Of a stretch of DNA of 64,000 nt, positions 35,591 through 44,254 are shown piece by piece (position 1 is the first letter of the stretch; each line of letters begins with the position of its first letter). The translations under genes were made by a program, and so were the position numbers. Location: contig NZ_RMBX01000002.1 in the NCBI RefSeq assembly GCF_003807585.1, positions 1 to 64,000 on the forward strand, written 5' to 3'. A model generated the notes under the pieces. That model saw only the letters and a program-made list of their open reading frames with translations. It made no database searches and was not told where the DNA came from. The DNA is from Chitinophaga barathri. GTDB lineage: Bacteria; Bacteroidota; Bacteroidia; Chitinophagales; Chitinophagaceae.

Positions 35591-38500
35591 CTATCGCATC
35601 AGCAATATACTTCCCTGCACCTGGAACGGATTGCCCAGTACATCCTTACCACGGATTATATAAAAATAACTTCCCGCCGGCAGATCGGTCCCGTTCATCC
35701 TGCCATTCCAGCCCGCGCCGATCGTTTTGGTGGTGAATACTTCATTGCCCCAGCGGCTGTATACGGAGAAAGATTCCAGCGAGGATATCATCGAATATTG
35801 CGGGCGGAATACATCATTCATACCATCGCCATTGGGCGTGAACGCTGTAGGCACACCCACCGTTATCTGGTCTACTGCCTTCACGGTTACCTTCGCGGGC
35901 GGGCTCTTGCAGATGTCCGCGGAGGCAGTTACGTAATAACTTGCATCCTGTTGTAAGCCCGGCAACACAAATACGCCGGTGATATTCTGCTGCAACGGGA
36001 ATGCGCCGGAAGCATCCGCGTATAAGGTGTATATAGCGGGATAAGAAACGGCTACGGTTATACGGAGCGGCAACCCCTTGCCGATAGTAATGGACTGATC
36101 AGCAGGCGGCTCCAGTAATGCGGATACGTTTTCCACGAAGCAGGCATTTGACTTCACGGTACACCCGTACTGGTCCATCGCTTCAACAAAATAACTACCC
36201 GCTTTCAGGCTTTTCACTTCCCGCTCTGTGCCCATCAAAGCACCGGAAACATCCGTCCACTGAACCTGGAACGGCCCCGAGCCGTTCACGGCGGGCATGA
36301 TGATGGAGCCGTTTGCCATCCCGCAGGTTTCGTCCGTGATCTGCGGCACACCATCCAATACCGGCAGGATGCGTTGTGGGATACTCGCGGTGTATACTTC
36401 CAGTTCGCAGCCGTCCTGGTCCGTAAGATAAAGTTTATAATCGCCGGGACCGATATTCGCCAGTGTCCGGCCGTTCCCCAATGTAGTGTTGGTAGCGGCG
36501 TTCGTCCACCTGATATCCGTTACCTGTGCGCCGGAAATATCCGTGATCCTCACTTCTCCGTTCGATTCGTTACAGATGGGCAAATGTATTTCCCCTTTAA
36601 CGTTCCAGCCGGAAGCCTGCATGCTGGGTAGTGTGATCCACACCGTTTGTGCGGAACAGTTATAGCTGTTGCCTAGCGTCAGCATATATTCTCCGGCGGG
36701 CACGCCTGCAAGGTCGGCGCCGTTGCCAACTACAGTGCCGGCACGGTTGCGCCAGGTATAGTCCGAAGCACCATTGGCGAGTATGCCCGTTATGGAACCC
36801 GGCTGGCTGTTGCAGCCCGCCGGCTGTATCTTCATCTGTGTAATATCCAGCGTAATGGCACCCTCTGAATTGATGACCACCGGCGCGGAAATAACGGCGG
36901 AGCAAGCGCCCTGATCGTCCAGTTCCAGCCGGTAAGCGCCTGCTGCCAGGTTCTGAAGATCCTCGGTATTACCGATCACATTATCATTGGCATCCAGCCA
37001 GCGTATGGCTAAAGTACCTGTGCCACTGAGCTGGATGTTGCTGATAGTGCCGTTGTCGTTCATACAGGTAGCGGGTGTCACTGTCATATTGCTCACGTTG
37101 ATGACCGGCGCCGGCCGATCGGCGAGCACCACCGGGTCGCTGACAGCAAAGCAGGTGGGCGTGCTGTATACGAAGAGGCGGTAAGTGCCTGCCGGAACGT
37201 TCACCAGGTTCAAGTCCGTACCAACGATCTCATCTCTTTCATTCAGCCACTGCATGGTATTCTGATACCCTTCGGTGACGATCATGTTCAGGATGGAACC
37301 GCCGCTGCTCCCGCAGGGATTAACAGTGGTCACACTTGTCTGAATAATATTGGGTTTGGTATTGCGGATGTCGATCCTGAGATATTGCGGGGCGCAATCC
37401 GAATGCGGGTCGTTGCTGGTGGAAACATACAGATAATAAGTGCCCGGTGGTGCCAATAAAAGGTCCGGGGTATTACCCACCACATTCCCGGAAGCATCTT
37501 CCCATTGCATGGTTACAGCGCCGCTTACAACTACCCCTGTTATGCTTCCCGGCGCACCGCACAGGGAAGGGATAATTTCCAATTGCTGGATATTATAGGC
37601 GGCCCTGGTAAACATCGAGGTAGCTCCCTGCTGGTTCGTACCGGTCACCACCACGTCAGGCGTGAGTGCGCCGGTAAAAGACCACTGCCCTGCCGCGTTC
37701 GCGGTTGTGGTTCCTATCAGTACCTTTCCGGTACATTCCGAGCGGGGATTGCAATGATCTGCTTCGTATACTTCTATCAAAGCATTAGGTTCGCTGCGGC
37801 CGGTTATCGTATTGCCGCTGAAGGTTTCCATAAAAACGGTTTCCAGGGCCTCAATACCCCTCTGAGAGGTGCAGAAGATACTGTTCTTTTTAATAGTGGC
37901 ATTATGGTAGTCCTTCACGTATACCCCGTGGATGCCGCCGGCGATGTAGTTCTTTTCAGCGGGAAGATCTCCGCCTATCAACGTTTTGCCACCGGTATTC
38001 CACACCGTGACGGCGGATTCGAATATATCGGCTGTATATACGGTACCGGTAATGTCTGTATTCACTTTGTTCCCCTGCACTTTTATTTCCCCATACCCGC
38101 ATTGCAGCTCCATGTAGCCGGACAGGAAATGATTGTTCAGCACCAATATCTGCGTTTCTGTAACCCCTGGTATGGCCTGGCAGCTGATAAACAGGCGGGT
38201 TTTGCCCCTGGCAACCGTGGCAGCCGCGTCCCCGGACCAGATGTTATCATGTATGTTGTAAACACGGTTCCCTTTCATCACGCGCACGGCAAACTCCTGC
38301 ATGATCACTTCCGCGTTGATCTGGTTATGGTCTATCTCTACATCCGCCGCGCTCCATAGCTGCATCTTCGGCAATCCTCCCCCCAGGTCCGGCAGCGTGG
38401 TACCGTCCGGCTCCAGGCCAATGATATTATACGCGATATGAATGCCGGCAGTGTTGCCCGGCGTAACCACATCAGTGCCGATCCCTCCCCCGGCGGCATT

Positions 38501-38995
38501 CAGCACATTCCCTTTCCCGGGTGCGCCAATGGTCACGTTTTCGCTGTCAAAAAGAGAAATACAGTAAGCCCCGGTTTCGGGTATACGAAAGTCCATATGA
38601 AGGCCGTAAATGGCCACATCACTGGCGCGGAACACCTTCAGCATGTGGAAAAAACCCGCGCCTACCAGGCTCGTCTTTAATAACCTCACCTTCGCCCCGC
38701 TGATGCCAAAGGCTGTGCCAGGCTGCGTGGTGCCGTCTATTTCGATATTGGAACTGAGCGCCGGAAGCTCCAGTTTGTCGAGGATGATCGTCCTGTCCGC
38801 CAGCGTGGTGCCGGGCAGGTTGAAGTGGATACGATCCCTGTCCGCTGTTCCGTTGGCATTTGCCCTGTCTATGGCTTCCCAGAGGGTACCGGGGCCACGG
38901 TCCAGTTTGGAGGTAACGACGATCGTTTCGGCCCTGAGAGCCAATGTATTGAGGAGTAAAATAAGAATAGCGGCTGTCCTGTGAATATGTCGCAT
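35591..38995 (-). CDS. Large cell-surface protein: beta-helix, six ~80-residue repeats, CHU_C/gliding T9SS sorting domain
   Basis: 1134 residues with a signal peptide ending near LALRAE. A right-handed beta-helix-like region (about 25-400) carries many short IN/NI/GN turns. Six repeats of about 80 residues follow (about 460-990), each with a Cys near CxxxxGSI and a second Cys before its end, suggesting one disulfide per repeat. The C-terminus is the gliding-motility CHU_C domain (AFTPNGDGMNDVF ... YIIRGKDVLG), which is the type B T9SS signal. Likely a secreted adhesin or surface fibre; no partner gene is adjacent. Confidence 0.85.
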   Translation of the reverse strand: MRHIHRTAAILILLLNTLALRAETIVVTSKLDRGPGTLWEAIDRANANGTADRDRIHFNLPGTTLADRTIILDKLELPALSSNIEIDGTTQPGTAFGISGAKVRLLKTSLVGAGFFHMLKVFRASDVAIYGLHMDFRIPETGAYCISLFDSENVTIGAPGKGNVLNAAGGGIGTDVVTPGNTAGIHIAYNIIGLEPDGTTLPDLGGGLPKMQLWSAADVEIDHNQINAEVIMQEFAVRVMKGNRVYNIHDNIWSGDAAATVARGKTRLFISCQAIPGVTETQILVLNNHFLSGYMELQCGYGEIKVQGNKVNTDITGTVYTADIFESAVTVWNTGGKTLIGGDLPAEKNYIAGGIHGVYVKDYHNATIKKNSIFCTSQRGIEALETVFMETFSGNTITGRSEPNALIEVYEADHCNPRSECTGKVLIGTTTANAAGQWSFTGALTPDVVVTGTNQQGATSMFTRAAYNIQQLEIIPSLCGAPGSITGVVVSGAVTMQWEDASGNVVGNTPDLLLAPPGTYYLYVSTSNDPHSDCAPQYLRIDIRNTKPNIIQTSVTTVNPCGSSGGSILNMIVTEGYQNTMQWLNERDEIVGTDLNLVNVPAGTYRLFVYSTPTCFAVSDPVVLADRPAPVINVSNMTVTPATCMNDNGTISNIQLSGTGTLAIRWLDANDNVIGNTEDLQNLAAGAYRLELDDQGACSAVISAPVVINSEGAITLDITQMKIQPAGCNSQPGSITGILANGASDYTWRNRAGTVVGNGADLAGVPAGEYMLTLGNSYNCSAQTVWITLPSMQASGWNVKGEIHLPICNESNGEVRITDISGAQVTDIRWTNAATNTTLGNGRTLANIGPGDYKLYLTDQDGCELEVYTASIPQRILPVLDGVPQITDETCGMANGSIIMPAVNGSGPFQVQWTDVSGALMGTEREVKSLKAGSYFVEAMDQYGCTVKSNACFVENVSALLEPPADQSITIGKGLPLRITVAVSYPAIYTLYADASGAFPLQQNITGVFVLPGLQQDASYYVTASADICKSPPAKVTVKAVDQITVGVPTAFTPNGDGMNDVFRPQYSMISSLESFSVYSRWGNEVFTTKTIGAGWNGRMNGTDLPAGSYFYIIRGKDVLGNPFQVQGSILLMR

Positions 38996-39021
38996 GGTAA
39001 GGGAAACTCACAACAAGATAC

Positions 39022-39057
39022 AAAAAAGCCCGGGCCTTTTACAGCCCGGGCTTTTAC
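39022..39057 (-). terminator. dnaK terminator
   Basis: AAAAGCCCGGG and CCCGGGCTTTT with T6 on the minus strand, about 26 bases past the dnaK stop. Confidence 0.9.
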
Positions 39058-39082
39058 CTATTGTTCGCAGTAATATTAATAC

Positions 39083-41005
39083 TTATTTAACTTCCTCGAA
39101 CTCCGCATCGGTTACCGCATCGCCTGCATTACCCTGCTGGCCGGCGCCTTGCTGCTGCTGGCCGGGTTGAGGTCCGCCGTCCGCACCGGGCTGGCCCTGT
39201 GCCTGGGAAGCTTTGTACAGTTCTTCTGATGCTGCCGTCCATGCAGTGTTCAATTCGTTCACCGCGGCATCGATCTGCGCAACGTCCTGTGTTTTCTGCG
39301 CTTCACGCAGTTTTTCCAGGGCGGCTTCGATCGGCGCTTTTTTATCGGCGGGGATTTTATCACCGTATTCTTTCAGTTGTTTTTCTGTCTGGAATACAAG
39401 GCCTTCCGCCTGGTTGATCTTTTCAACCTTTTCGCGTGCCGCTTTATCTTCCGCTTCGTTGGCTTTCGCCTCCGCTTTCATTTTTTCGATCTCCTCCTTG
39501 TTGAGGCCGCTGCCGGCTTCAATGCGGATGTTCTGGGATTTACCGGTGCCCTGGTCCTTCGCGGTTACGTGGAGGATACCGTTGGCATCGATGTCGAACA
39601 CCACTTCGATCTTGGGCACACCGCGTTGTGCGGGCGGAATGTCGTTCAGGATGAAGCGGCCCAGCGTCCTGTTCTGTGAAGCCATCGGCCTTTCACCTTG
39701 CAGTACGTGTATTTCCACGCTCGGCTGGTTGTCCGCGGCGGTAGAGAATACTTCGCTCTTTTTGGTGGGGATGGTGGTGTTGGATTCGATCAGTTTGGTG
39801 AACACACCGCCCATGGTTTCGATACCGAGGGACAGCGGGGTAACGTCTAGCAGCAGCACGTCTTTCACTTCACCTGTCAGTACACCGCCCTGGATAGCAG
39901 CGCCTACGGCTACCACTTCGTCAGGATTCACCCCTTTATTCGGCTTTTTGCCAAAGAATTTTTCCACTACTTCCTGGATGCGGGGGATACGGGTAGAACC
40001 ACCCACCAGGATCACTTCGTCGATCTTATTGATATCCACGCCGGCATCCGCGATCGCCCTGCGGCAAGGCTCCAGTGTTCTTTCCACCAGGCTGTCGCTG
40101 AGTTGTTCAAATTTGGCGCGGGTCAGTTTTTTCACCAGGTGTTTGGGCACACCGTCCACCGCGGTGATATAAGGCAGGTTGATCTCTGTTTCCTGGGAGG
40201 AAGACAGCTCGATCTTCGCCTTTTCAGCAGCTTCTTTTAAACGCTGCCAGGCCATCGGGTCCTTATGCAGGTCTACGGCTTCGTCTTTTTTGAATTCATC
40301 CGCCAGCCAGTCCATGATCACTTTGTCGAAGTCATCACCGCCGAGGTGGGTATCACCATTGGTGGATTTTACTTCAAACACGCCATCGCCCAGTTCAAGG
40401 ATGGATACGTCGAACGTACCACCGCCGAGATCGAATACGGCGATCATGCTGTCGTGGTGTTTTTTGTCCATGCCATAAGCCAGCGCCGCGGCGGTAGGCT
40501 CGTTGATGATACGGCGAACGGTAAGACCGGCAATTTCACCGGCTTCTTTGGTAGCCTGGCGCTGAGCGTCGTTGAAGTATGCCGGCACGGTGATCACCGC
40601 TTCGGATACTTCCTGGCCCAGGTAGTCTTCCGCTGTTTTTTTCATTTTCTGCAGGATCATCGCAGAGATTTCCTGCGGTGTGTACAGCCTGCCGTCTATA
40701 TCGATACGCGTTGTATTGTTGTCGCCTTTTGCTACTTTATAACTTACGTGGCTCAGTTCGTTGGATACCTCGTCAAAATGGCGGCCCATGAAACGCTTCA
40801 CCGACATAATGGTGTTTACAGGGTTCGTGATGGCCTGGCGTTTGGCCGGGTCACCTACTTTCCTTTCGCCGTTCTTTAAAAACGCAACTACGGAAGGCGT
40901 TGTGCGGCGGCCTTCATCGTTTGCGATCACTACCGGTTCGTTACCTTCCATTACGGCAACGCAAGAGTTGGTAGTTCCTAAGTCAATACCTATGATTTTT
41001 CCCAT
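39083..41005 (-). CDS. dnaK: Chaperone protein DnaK (Hsp70)
   Basis: A 640-residue Hsp70. The ATPase domain starts [29 protein letters not shown] and [15 protein letters not shown] follow. The substrate-binding domain and lid end in a Gln/Gly-rich tail and EFEEVK. It folds client proteins with DnaJ and GrpE, which are not in this window. Upstream of the start is a purine-rich AAGGAG sequence, unusual in this phylum, and a short hairpin CCGGGA/TCCCGG near 41041. It has its own terminator. Confidence 0.98.
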   Translation of the reverse strand: MGKIIGIDLGTTNSCVAVMEGNEPVVIANDEGRRTTPSVVAFLKNGERKVGDPAKRQAITNPVNTIMSVKRFMGRHFDEVSNELSHVSYKVAKGDNNTTRIDIDGRLYTPQEISAMILQKMKKTAEDYLGQEVSEAVITVPAYFNDAQRQATKEAGEIAGLTVRRIINEPTAAALAYGMDKKHHDSMIAVFDLGGGTFDVSILELGDGVFEVKSTNGDTHLGGDDFDKVIMDWLADEFKKDEAVDLHKDPMAWQRLKEAAEKAKIELSSSQETEINLPYITAVDGVPKHLVKKLTRAKFEQLSDSLVERTLEPCRRAIADAGVDINKIDEVILVGGSTRIPRIQEVVEKFFGKKPNKGVNPDEVVAVGAAIQGGVLTGEVKDVLLLDVTPLSLGIETMGGVFTKLIESNTTIPTKKSEVFSTAADNQPSVEIHVLQGERPMASQNRTLGRFILNDIPPAQRGVPKIEVVFDIDANGILHVTAKDQGTGKSQNIRIEAGSGLNKEEIEKMKAEAKANEAEDKAAREKVEKINQAEGLVFQTEKQLKEYGDKIPADKKAPIEAALEKLREAQKTQDVAQIDAAVNELNTAWTAASEELYKASQAQGQPGADGGPQPGQQQQGAGQQGNAGDAVTDAEFEEVK

Positions 41006-41215
41006 AATTATTAATGTTCTCCTTTGTGAAACAGTGTTGCCCGGGAAGGGCTCCCGGACCTCATCTAGCTAGTCAATGATTATGCCAAGGCAGATGGATA
41101 TGAAAATATGTCAGTCCCGGTTAACAACCGTGTATGTCTTTTAAAAAGAAGTCCGGATATATAGAACACAGTGGCTTGGAATTTGTTTCTCAGTAGTACA
41201 ACTAACCGTAATCAT

Positions 41216-42574
41216 ATGAAAAATTTCACGCTAAGATGGGCCTTCCTCCTTATGGCCGCATCGCCCCTCACGCTTGTTGCCCAAACCCCGGAACCAGCAA
41301 CTTCCACGCAAACGCCCAAAGGCGGCCTTTTTGGAGGCAGCCAGCAGTTCAGGACCTTTTCGATAGGTGTGAATGGCGGGGTACTGATACCGGCTGTAGC
41401 TACCGGCGGCAGCAACGACTTCACCAAATGGCAGCTGAACTACGGGTACGGCGCCTACGTTAAATGGCAACTCCTCCACTTCCTTGCCCTCCGGGGTGAC
41501 TTTGTAGGCGGTAAATTAAAGGGAGACAACAGCGAAAAGCTGGGCAACGGCCAGAATCCCAACAGGGCCGTAGAGAGCTTCGAGACCTCCCTCAACTGGT
41601 CCGGCAGCCTGAACGCCGTATTTAACCTGGCTACCATCAACTGGCTTCACCGCCAGAGCGCCGCACAGCTCTACGTGTCCGTGGGTGGCGGCCTGGCGGG
41701 TTACAAACCCACCATCACCACCGCCAGCGGTACCCGCGACTACAAATCCTCCGGCAGCATCAACGAGTTTTTTGTCCCCGTTGGCGCCGGTGTGAAATTC
41801 AAACTGTCAGACTTCCTCAACCTGGACCTCGGGTACACCATGCATTACCTGGATGGGGATAACCTGGACGGGTTCAATTACGGCAGCTCCAAGGACAAAT
41901 ACGCTTACGGCTATGCGGGCCTGGAATTCGCCCTCGGCGACCGTACCAAACCGCAGCTGGCCTGGCATAATGCCCCCGCGGTGATGTACGACGACCTCGT
42001 GGCGCAGAAAGACCAGCTGAAGCTGGAACTGGACGCCGAAAAGGAAAACAACGCCAAACTGGCCGCCAGTGTGGCTAAACTCCAGGCAGACAGTGACGGC
42101 GACGGCGTTTCCGATCTCTTCGACAAATGCCCGAACACCCCGGCCACGGATAAAGTGGACGGCGCCGGCTGCCCGCTGCCCAAAGACACCGTACCGCCCG
42201 CACCGGTTAAAGTCATCATTACCGAAGACGACCGCCGCCTGGTACGCGATGCCATCGCCAACCTCGAATTTGCCACCGGCAAGTCCGACATCCTGCCGAA
42301 GTCCTTCGCATCGCTGGATAGAGTGGCAGACCTCATGATCCGGAAAAACCTGAGCCTGAAACTCGCCGGCCATACGGACAATGTAGGCACCGAAGCCAAT
42401 AACATGCGCCTGTCCAAAAACAGGGCTGAATCCGTGAAATCCTACCTTACCGCGAAAGGCGTGAACCCAAGCCGGATAGAAGCTACCGGATATGGCGAAC
42501 TGCAACCGATCGCGACCAATAAGACCGCCGCGGGCAGGCAGCAGAACCGCCGCGTGGAATTCACGATCTTCTAG
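41216..42574 (+). CDS. OmpA family outer-membrane protein with thrombospondin type 3 repeat
   Basis: 452 residues from ATG 41216, which gives a good signal peptide (LRWAFLLMAASPLTLVAQ). The N-terminal part (about 45-260) looks like an eight-stranded beta barrel. A coiled linker rich in Lys/Glu/Ala and a TSP3 calcium motif (DSDGDGVSDLFDKCPNTP) follow, then the OmpA C-terminal peptidoglycan-binding domain (TGKSDILPKSF, LAGHTDNVGTEANN, NRAESVKSYL, QNRRVEFTIF). It ties the outer membrane to the cell wall. The earlier ATG (41171) is rejected because it buries the signal peptide. Confidence 0.92.
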   Translation: MKNFTLRWAFLLMAASPLTLVAQTPEPATSTQTPKGGLFGGSQQFRTFSIGVNGGVLIPAVATGGSNDFTKWQLNYGYGAYVKWQLLHFLALRGDFVGGKLKGDNSEKLGNGQNPNRAVESFETSLNWSGSLNAVFNLATINWLHRQSAAQLYVSVGGGLAGYKPTITTASGTRDYKSSGSINEFFVPVGAGVKFKLSDFLNLDLGYTMHYLDGDNLDGFNYGSSKDKYAYGYAGLEFALGDRTKPQLAWHNAPAVMYDDLVAQKDQLKLELDAEKENNAKLAASVAKLQADSDGDGVSDLFDKCPNTPATDKVDGAGCPLPKDTVPPAPVKVIITEDDRRLVRDAIANLEFATGKSDILPKSFASLDRVADLMIRKNLSLKLAGHTDNVGTEANNMRLSKNRAESVKSYLTAKGVNPSRIEATGYGELQPIATNKTAAGRQQNRRVEFTIF

Positions 42575-42602
42575 TGTACTGACAATCATATGACAACATG
42601 AC

Positions 42603-42631
42603 AAAAGCCCCACAACCTGGGGGCTTTTTTC
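42603..42631 (+). terminator. Terminator of the OmpA-like gene
   Basis: AAAAGCCCC and GGGGCTTTT around ACAACCT, then T-rich, about 30 bases past the stop. Confidence 0.88.
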
Positions 42632-42676
42632 CCGGCATACTATTTGTTAAAGGGGTTCGTACAACTTTAACATATT

Positions 42677-43258
42677 ATGAAAAATCTAACTCTTTTGCTG
42701 TTTTTTGTATGTACCGCATTCGCGGCCGGTGCGCAGGAAGTGAGCTTCGGCGCCAAAGGCGGCCTGAATATCGCCAAAGTGACCAGTACGGACAATAGCA
42801 AGACCCGCGCCTCTATCCATCTCGGCGCATTCGCCCGCATCGGCATTACCGAAGAATGGAGCGTCCAGCCTGAACTGGTGTATTCCGGCCAGGGTTACAA
42901 ATGGAACCCGCCCGTGCTGGACAGGATGAATTTTGCGGTGAACTACATTAACCTCCCCGTGATGCTGCAATATCATATTATCCCCGAATTCCACCTGGAA
43001 GCCGGGCCGCAGATCGGTTTCCGCGTAGCGGCCAAAGCCAAATTCACTAACGGTGATGCGCTGGACATCAAAGATGAAACAAAAGGGGTCGATCTCGGCC
43101 TCGGGTTCGGCCTGGGGTATACGTTTGACATGGGCCTGGGTGTAGGCGCGCGGTACAACTTCGGCCTCACCAATATCTGGGACAACAACCGCGATTCGGG
43201 CAACAACAGCGTAGCGCAGATCGGTGTGTATTATATCATCGGGAAAAAGAAATTCTAA
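42677..43258 (+). CDS. Porin-family outer-membrane beta-barrel protein
   Basis: 193 residues. Signal peptide (LTLLLFFVCTAFAAGAQ) followed by a small barrel of the OMP_b-brl_2/PorT-like type: EVSFGAKGGLNIAK, YINLPVMLQYHI, EAGPQIGFRV, GLGYTFDMGLGVGARYNFG and ending IGVYYIIGKKKF. Members are found beside OmpA-like proteins in Bacteroidota. The precise function is unknown; a structural outer-membrane role is likely. It lies 100 bases after the OmpA-like gene but beyond its terminator. Confidence 0.9.
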   Translation: MKNLTLLLFFVCTAFAAGAQEVSFGAKGGLNIAKVTSTDNSKTRASIHLGAFARIGITEEWSVQPELVYSGQGYKWNPPVLDRMNFAVNYINLPVMLQYHIIPEFHLEAGPQIGFRVAAKAKFTNGDALDIKDETKGVDLGLGFGLGYTFDMGLGVGARYNFGLTNIWDNNRDSGNNSVAQIGVYYIIGKKKF

Positions 43259-43280
43259 ACAGACTCTACCCTGTAAAACC

Positions 43281-43316
43281 CATGGCAGTGCATCTACGGG
43301 TGCACTGCCTTTTTTA
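43281..43316. terminator. Terminator between the small barrel and HAD genes
   Basis: GGCAGTGCA and TGCACTGCC (43284-43292 and 43301-43309) followed by T6 on the plus strand. It overlaps the last bases of the convergent HAD phosphatase gene. Confidence 0.85.
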
Positions 43317-43985
43317 TGCCAGCCCCAGCACGGGCATAAAGCTCCGCTCGTCCACGATATGATCGGCCACTTCATTCACTTTTGCATGGGTGGCGTTGAA
43401 GGCGATGCCGGTACCGGCCTGCCGGATCATACAGATATCATTCACCCCGTCCCCTATCGCCAGCGTATTTTCAAGGCTGATGGCGTAATGCGAGCGCATA
43501 TGATGCATCATATTACATTTGCAGTAGTCGTGCATGCAGCCGCTATCGTCCACCCGCAGGAAGTTTGCCGGGATGCTTACCACGCCCGTGGCTTTCCCCT
43601 CCTCGAAACTGAGCACGTTCGCACAGGAGAAATGCATGCCCAGCTTTTCTTTCACATGATTGGTGATGCAGGTGTAACTGTCGCTGATAATGCCGCATAC
43701 ATACCCTCTTTCAATCAGCGAGGCCACCACGGCGGCCGCGTCTTCCACCACCGGTATCGACTGTACGACGGCCACCAGCTCTTCCTGCGTCCTGCCTTTC
43801 AGCAGTTGCGCGATCATCTGCGTGCGCACCACGTCCGGATGGCATTCGCTGATGATGTGTTGTAATTGTTCCGTAAATCCAAGTTGAGCGGCGGCGGTGT
43901 GGATGAAGCTGCGGTGGAGCAGGGTATTGTCCATGTCAAAAATGGCCATTTTCAGAAAAGAAGTCGGGTTAGCTGCGGTATGCAT
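43314..43985 (-). CDS. HAD-IB family phosphatase (SerB-like)
   Basis: About 223 residues from ATG 43985. Motif I FDMDNTLL holds the nucleophile and acid Asp, ISDSYT gives motif II, and GDGVND motif III/IV. It resembles phosphoserine phosphatase/PSPase-like enzymes but the substrate is not certain. A Cys/His-rich stretch (CMHDYCKCNMMHHM) lies before motif III. A TAACTTTG -7 box on the minus strand (44034-44041) sits upstream, which rules out the longer start at 44087. Convergent with the small barrel gene. Confidence 0.85.
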   Translation of the reverse strand: MHTAANPTSFLKMAIFDMDNTLLHRSFIHTAAAQLGFTEQLQHIISECHPDVVRTQMIAQLLKGRTQEELVAVVQSIPVVEDAAAVVASLIERGYVCGIISDSYTCITNHVKEKLGMHFSCANVLSFEEGKATGVVSIPANFLRVDDSGCMHDYCKCNMMHHMRSHYAISLENTLAIGDGVNDICMIRQAGTGIAFNATHAKVNEVADHIVDERSFMPVLGLA

Positions 43986-44033
43986 AACGTTGCGTTCGGT
44001 GAATAATCGGCGGGATAATAGGATAGAATGATA

Positions 44034-44041
44034 CAAAGTTA
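44034..44041 (-). promoter_or_regulatory. HAD gene -7 box TAACTTTG
   Basis: The complement of 44034-44041 is TAACTTTG, fitting TAnnTTTG. It implies a leader of about 40 nt before ATG 43985. Confidence 0.4.
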
Positions 44042-44200
44042 CGGAATTAACCCGGGGCCGGGGAATGAACATTGTGTTAAAAACCATCCGCTTAATTGCC
44101 CGGCTGGGGTTATAGCCCAGCTATTCCCAACGGGAAAAAAGACAATTTGCGGCCCCATCGTATCCGCAACGGCGGATGGGGATGATATGAAAACAGGGGA

Positions 44201-44234
44201 TGTTGGGCAATAACCCAACATTCTGTTACCTTTG
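44201..44234 (+). promoter_or_regulatory. argS promoter with overlapping palindrome
   Basis: TTG at 44203-44205 (-33) and TACCTTTG at 44227-44234 (-7), with 21 bases between, fit the Bacteroidota promoter. The perfect inverted repeat TGTTGGG-n6-CCCAACA (44201-44220) covers the -33 and spacer. It could be an operator. Confidence 0.6.
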
Positions 44235-44254
44235 CCGTCACAAGTTTCAACTGA

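Noticed and set aside
44088..44200. GC-rich stem-like sequence near 44100-44130 as a tRNA or ncRNA
   Set aside because: No cloverleaf or conserved tRNA loops could be formed; only short, imperfect stems.
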